Shown here: piece after piece, positions 58,011 through 59,224 of the stretch | Position numbering within the stretch: position 1 is the first letter of the stretch | Layout: each line of letters begins with the position of its first letter | From: Muribaculaceae bacterium | GTDB lineage: Bacteria; Bacteroidota; Bacteroidia; Bacteroidales; Muribaculaceae | Direction of reading: 5' to 3' | Assembly (NCBI GenBank): GCA_022509125.1 | Contig: JAFLTU010000010.1 | Location: 1 to 59,224 of the forward strand | DNA length: 59,224 nucleotides | Made by a program: the position numbers and the translations under genes | Notes under the pieces: model-generated | Databases searched by the model: none | What the model was told of the DNA's origin: nothing | The model's input: only the letters and a program-made list of their open reading frames with translations

Positions 58011-58091
58011 AATAAATATTAAAAATGATTCCCTGAAGATGAAACTATAAAAATAGTTATTATATTTGCGTCCACAACGATTAAAATAGTT
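57995..58091. promoter_or_regulatory. Three BlaI-type operator copies and the promoter of the regulator-sensor operon
   Basis: Perfect palindromes AACTATTTTTATAGTT at 57995-58010 and AACTATAAAAATAGTT at 58043-58058, and the near copy AACGATTAAAATAGTT at 58076-58091 touching the ATG. The -7 box TATATTTG is at 58061-58068, between the second and third copies, so bound repressor would block it. A fourth, imperfect copy is at 57471-57486. Confidence 0.75.
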
Positions 58092-58478
58092 ATGAAAAAA
58101 AGAGATAATAATCAATTGACACCAAAAGAAGAGGAGCTTATGCAGCTTCTTTGGGCACATGAACCAATTTTAATAAGCAAACTTGTAGAATTTTACCCGG
58201 AACCAAAACCCCACTTTAACACTGTGGCTACCGTCATGAAAAGACTGGAAGCAAAAGGTTTTGTGGATCATAAGGAAAGTGGAGGCTCTTTCCAATATTT
58301 TTCAACGATAAAGAAAGAAAAATTCCGCAATAAAAGTTTTGGCAACTTCATTAAAAATTATTTTGGAGGCAGTTATTATGGAGCTGTATCAGCTCTTATC
58401 GAGGAAGATAAAATTTCTGCAGCTGAATTAAAAGAATTGATAAAAATCATAGAAAATAAAGGAAAGCAGAATGGGTAA
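58092..58478 (+). CDS. BlaI/MecI-family repressor
   Basis: 128 aa. A winged helix-turn-helix (LTPKEEELMQLLWAHEP, then HFNTVATVMKRLEAKGFVDH), then a dimerisation part (FGNFIKNYFGG onward). The family represses beta-lactamase or envelope-stress genes until a partner membrane protease cuts it. The cleavage segment cannot be pinpointed. The gene overlaps the sensor gene by 8 bp, and palindromes suited to a dimer lie in its promoter, so autorepression is expected. Confidence 0.92.
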   Translation: MKKRDNNQLTPKEEELMQLLWAHEPILISKLVEFYPEPKPHFNTVATVMKRLEAKGFVDHKESGGSFQYFSTIKKEKFRNKSFGNFIKNYFGGSYYGAVSALIEEDKISAAELKELIKIIENKGKQNG

Positions 58479-59224
58479 ATTTCTAGCTTACTTAATTATA
58501 AGTGGCATAATAATGATTGCCGTGTATCTTGCTTATAAGCTTTTTATAGCAAGAGATAATCAGCATTGTTTTAACCGAGGTCTTCTATTGGCCATTTATT
58601 TGGTTTCATTTAGTTCCTATCCTCTTTTTAATTTCTTTAATAACCTGCCAATTAAGAATAAAATAAAAAACTCATATGATAATGCTGATATCATAAACCT
58701 AACATTAACACCCCTCGATCAGCCTTTATGGGGAACAATTCTTATTTGGATATTTCTTTTGGGAGCTTTCACTGTTGCCATAAAAACTATAATTACATGG
58801 TTACGAATTGTGAGAGTAGTGCATACAGGAATCAAGTTAAAGAAAGACAATTTTACCTTAGTTGTCATAGATGATGATAAAATGGCACCTTTTAGCTGGT
58901 TATTTTATCTTGTAATTAACCGGAATGATTTCAATAATAATGATACCGCTATAATTACCCACGAACTGAAACATGTCAGAGCGTTACATTGGATCGATTT
59001 ATTAATCGCTCAAATTGTATGTATAATAAACTGGTTTAATCCGATTGCATGGTTAATGCGGGATGAACTTATGCTCGTTCACGAATATCAGGCAGACATG
59101 GCAGTCATTGAAAATGGCCACGATCCGCAAGAATATCAAATGTTGTTAGTAAAAAAAGCTGTTGGCTCAAGATTCCCGTCCTTAGCCAACAGCATAAATC
59201 ATAGTAAACTTAAAAAACGTATCA
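58471..59224 (+). CDS. M56-family membrane metalloprotease / BlaR1-type sensor, 3' end outside the window
   Basis: 251 codons are visible. Start ATGGGTAA overlaps the stop of the BlaI-type gene. Three or four membrane helices (KFLAYLIISGIIMIAVYLAY; GTILIWIFLLGAFTVAIK; WLFYLVIN) surround the zinc-protease motif HELKH at residues 164-168, followed by WIDLLIAQIVCIINWFNP and the third ligand region ELMLVHEYQAD. M56 proteins sense envelope stress or beta-lactam and cleave BlaI. In Bacteroidetes many carry a TonB-like or peptidoglycan-binding C-terminus; this part is not visible. Confidence 0.9.
   Translation, partial: MGKFLAYLIISGIIMIAVYLAYKLFIARDNQHCFNRGLLLAIYLVSFSSYPLFNFFNNLPIKNKIKNSYDNADIINLTLTPLDQPLWGTILIWIFLLGAFTVAIKTIITWLRIVRVVHTGIKLKKDNFTLVVIDDDKMAPFSWLFYLVINRNDFNNNDTAIITHELKHVRALHWIDLLIAQIVCIINWFNPIAWLMRDELMLVHEYQADMAVIENGHDPQEYQMLLVKKAVGSRFPSLANSINHSKLKKRI

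Larger units (their letters stand above)
57285..58091. other. 807-bp gene-poor spacer between GH78 and the BlaI-type regulator
   Basis: It holds a -7 box for GH78, an 86-87 bp direct repeat (57401-57486 and 57924-58010), a 38-codon frame (57723-57839), a terminator-like hairpin (57617-57640) and the BlaI-type operators. The stretch between the repeats (57487-57923) includes a GC-richer section at 57538-57640 with rough complementarity between its ends. Apart from the 38-codon frame no gene was found in any frame. Confidence 0.7.

Overview
The window reads as a chromosomal segment of a gut-type Bacteroidales bacterium, plausibly Muribaculaceae or a close relative. The reasons are: promoters of the Bacteroidetes form (TTTG, about 20 bases, then TAnnTTTG) with almost no Shine-Dalgarno sequences; fimbrillin-family lipoproteins; a GlsB-type glycine-lipid acyltransferase; DUF1573 proteins; the AAA-ATPase/PD-(D/E)XK gene; and Bacteroidetes-type MeaB, ParE and RF2. 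The exact taxon is inference.

Layout. (1) 0.1-2.9 kb, minus strand: an operon of a GlsB-like N-acyltransferase, a LegB-like sugar-nucleotide dehydratase and a CMP-sugar synthetase, the last two separated only by arrays of 7-bp repeats. (2) 3.1-9.4 kb, plus strand: two DUF1573 proteins, MeaB, an acyl-CoA ligase, release factor 2 and a short-chain dehydrogenase. (3) 9.5-27.5 kb: a Wzx/Wzy-type surface-polysaccharide locus with Wzi, a TagO/WecA-type initiating transferase, a Wza-type export lipoprotein, two glycosyltransferases, an acyltransferase, an EpsG-type polymerase, a CpsB-type phosphatase, a Wzc-type tyrosine autokinase and a flippase. A secreted glycosidase-like protein, a lipoprotein esterase and an AAA-ATPase/nuclease-fold gene lie inside it. 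(4) 27.7-40.7 kb, plus strand: one promoter followed by seven tightly packed lipoprotein genes that look like a type V (FimA/Mfa1) pilus operon: major subunit, a probable anchor, then five accessory or tip subunits. (5) 40.8-46.0 kb: rpmH; an unusual gene joining a tyrosine-recombinase-like N-terminal half to a NusG-like C-terminal half; an SDR gene; parE; coaD. (6) 46.1-50.6 kb: alkaline phosphatase, a WYL regulator divergent from rtcB, and a small helix-turn-helix-like protein. (7) 50.8-59.2 kb, more AT-rich: CotH-type lipoprotein, TIR-Sel1 protein, GH78 alpha-L-rhamnosidase, and a BlaI/M56 sensor pair whose upstream region carries an 87-bp direct repeat and several copies of one palindrome.

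The signals that known gene families explain least are: the recombinase-NusG fusion (41.1-42.3 kb); heptamer arrays that start exactly at TAG stop codons inside two polysaccharide operons and recur as inverted arrays before rtcB; the three-hairpin leader and operator of the WYL gene beside rtcB; the pattern of conserved Thr/Ser-Arg sites in every pilus subunit except the second; apparently leaderless transcripts, one giving a 15-codon leader peptide ending Pro-Pro-stop just before the polysaccharide initiating transferase; and the duplicated BlaI-type operators. All calls come from reading the sequence; no search or computation was run.
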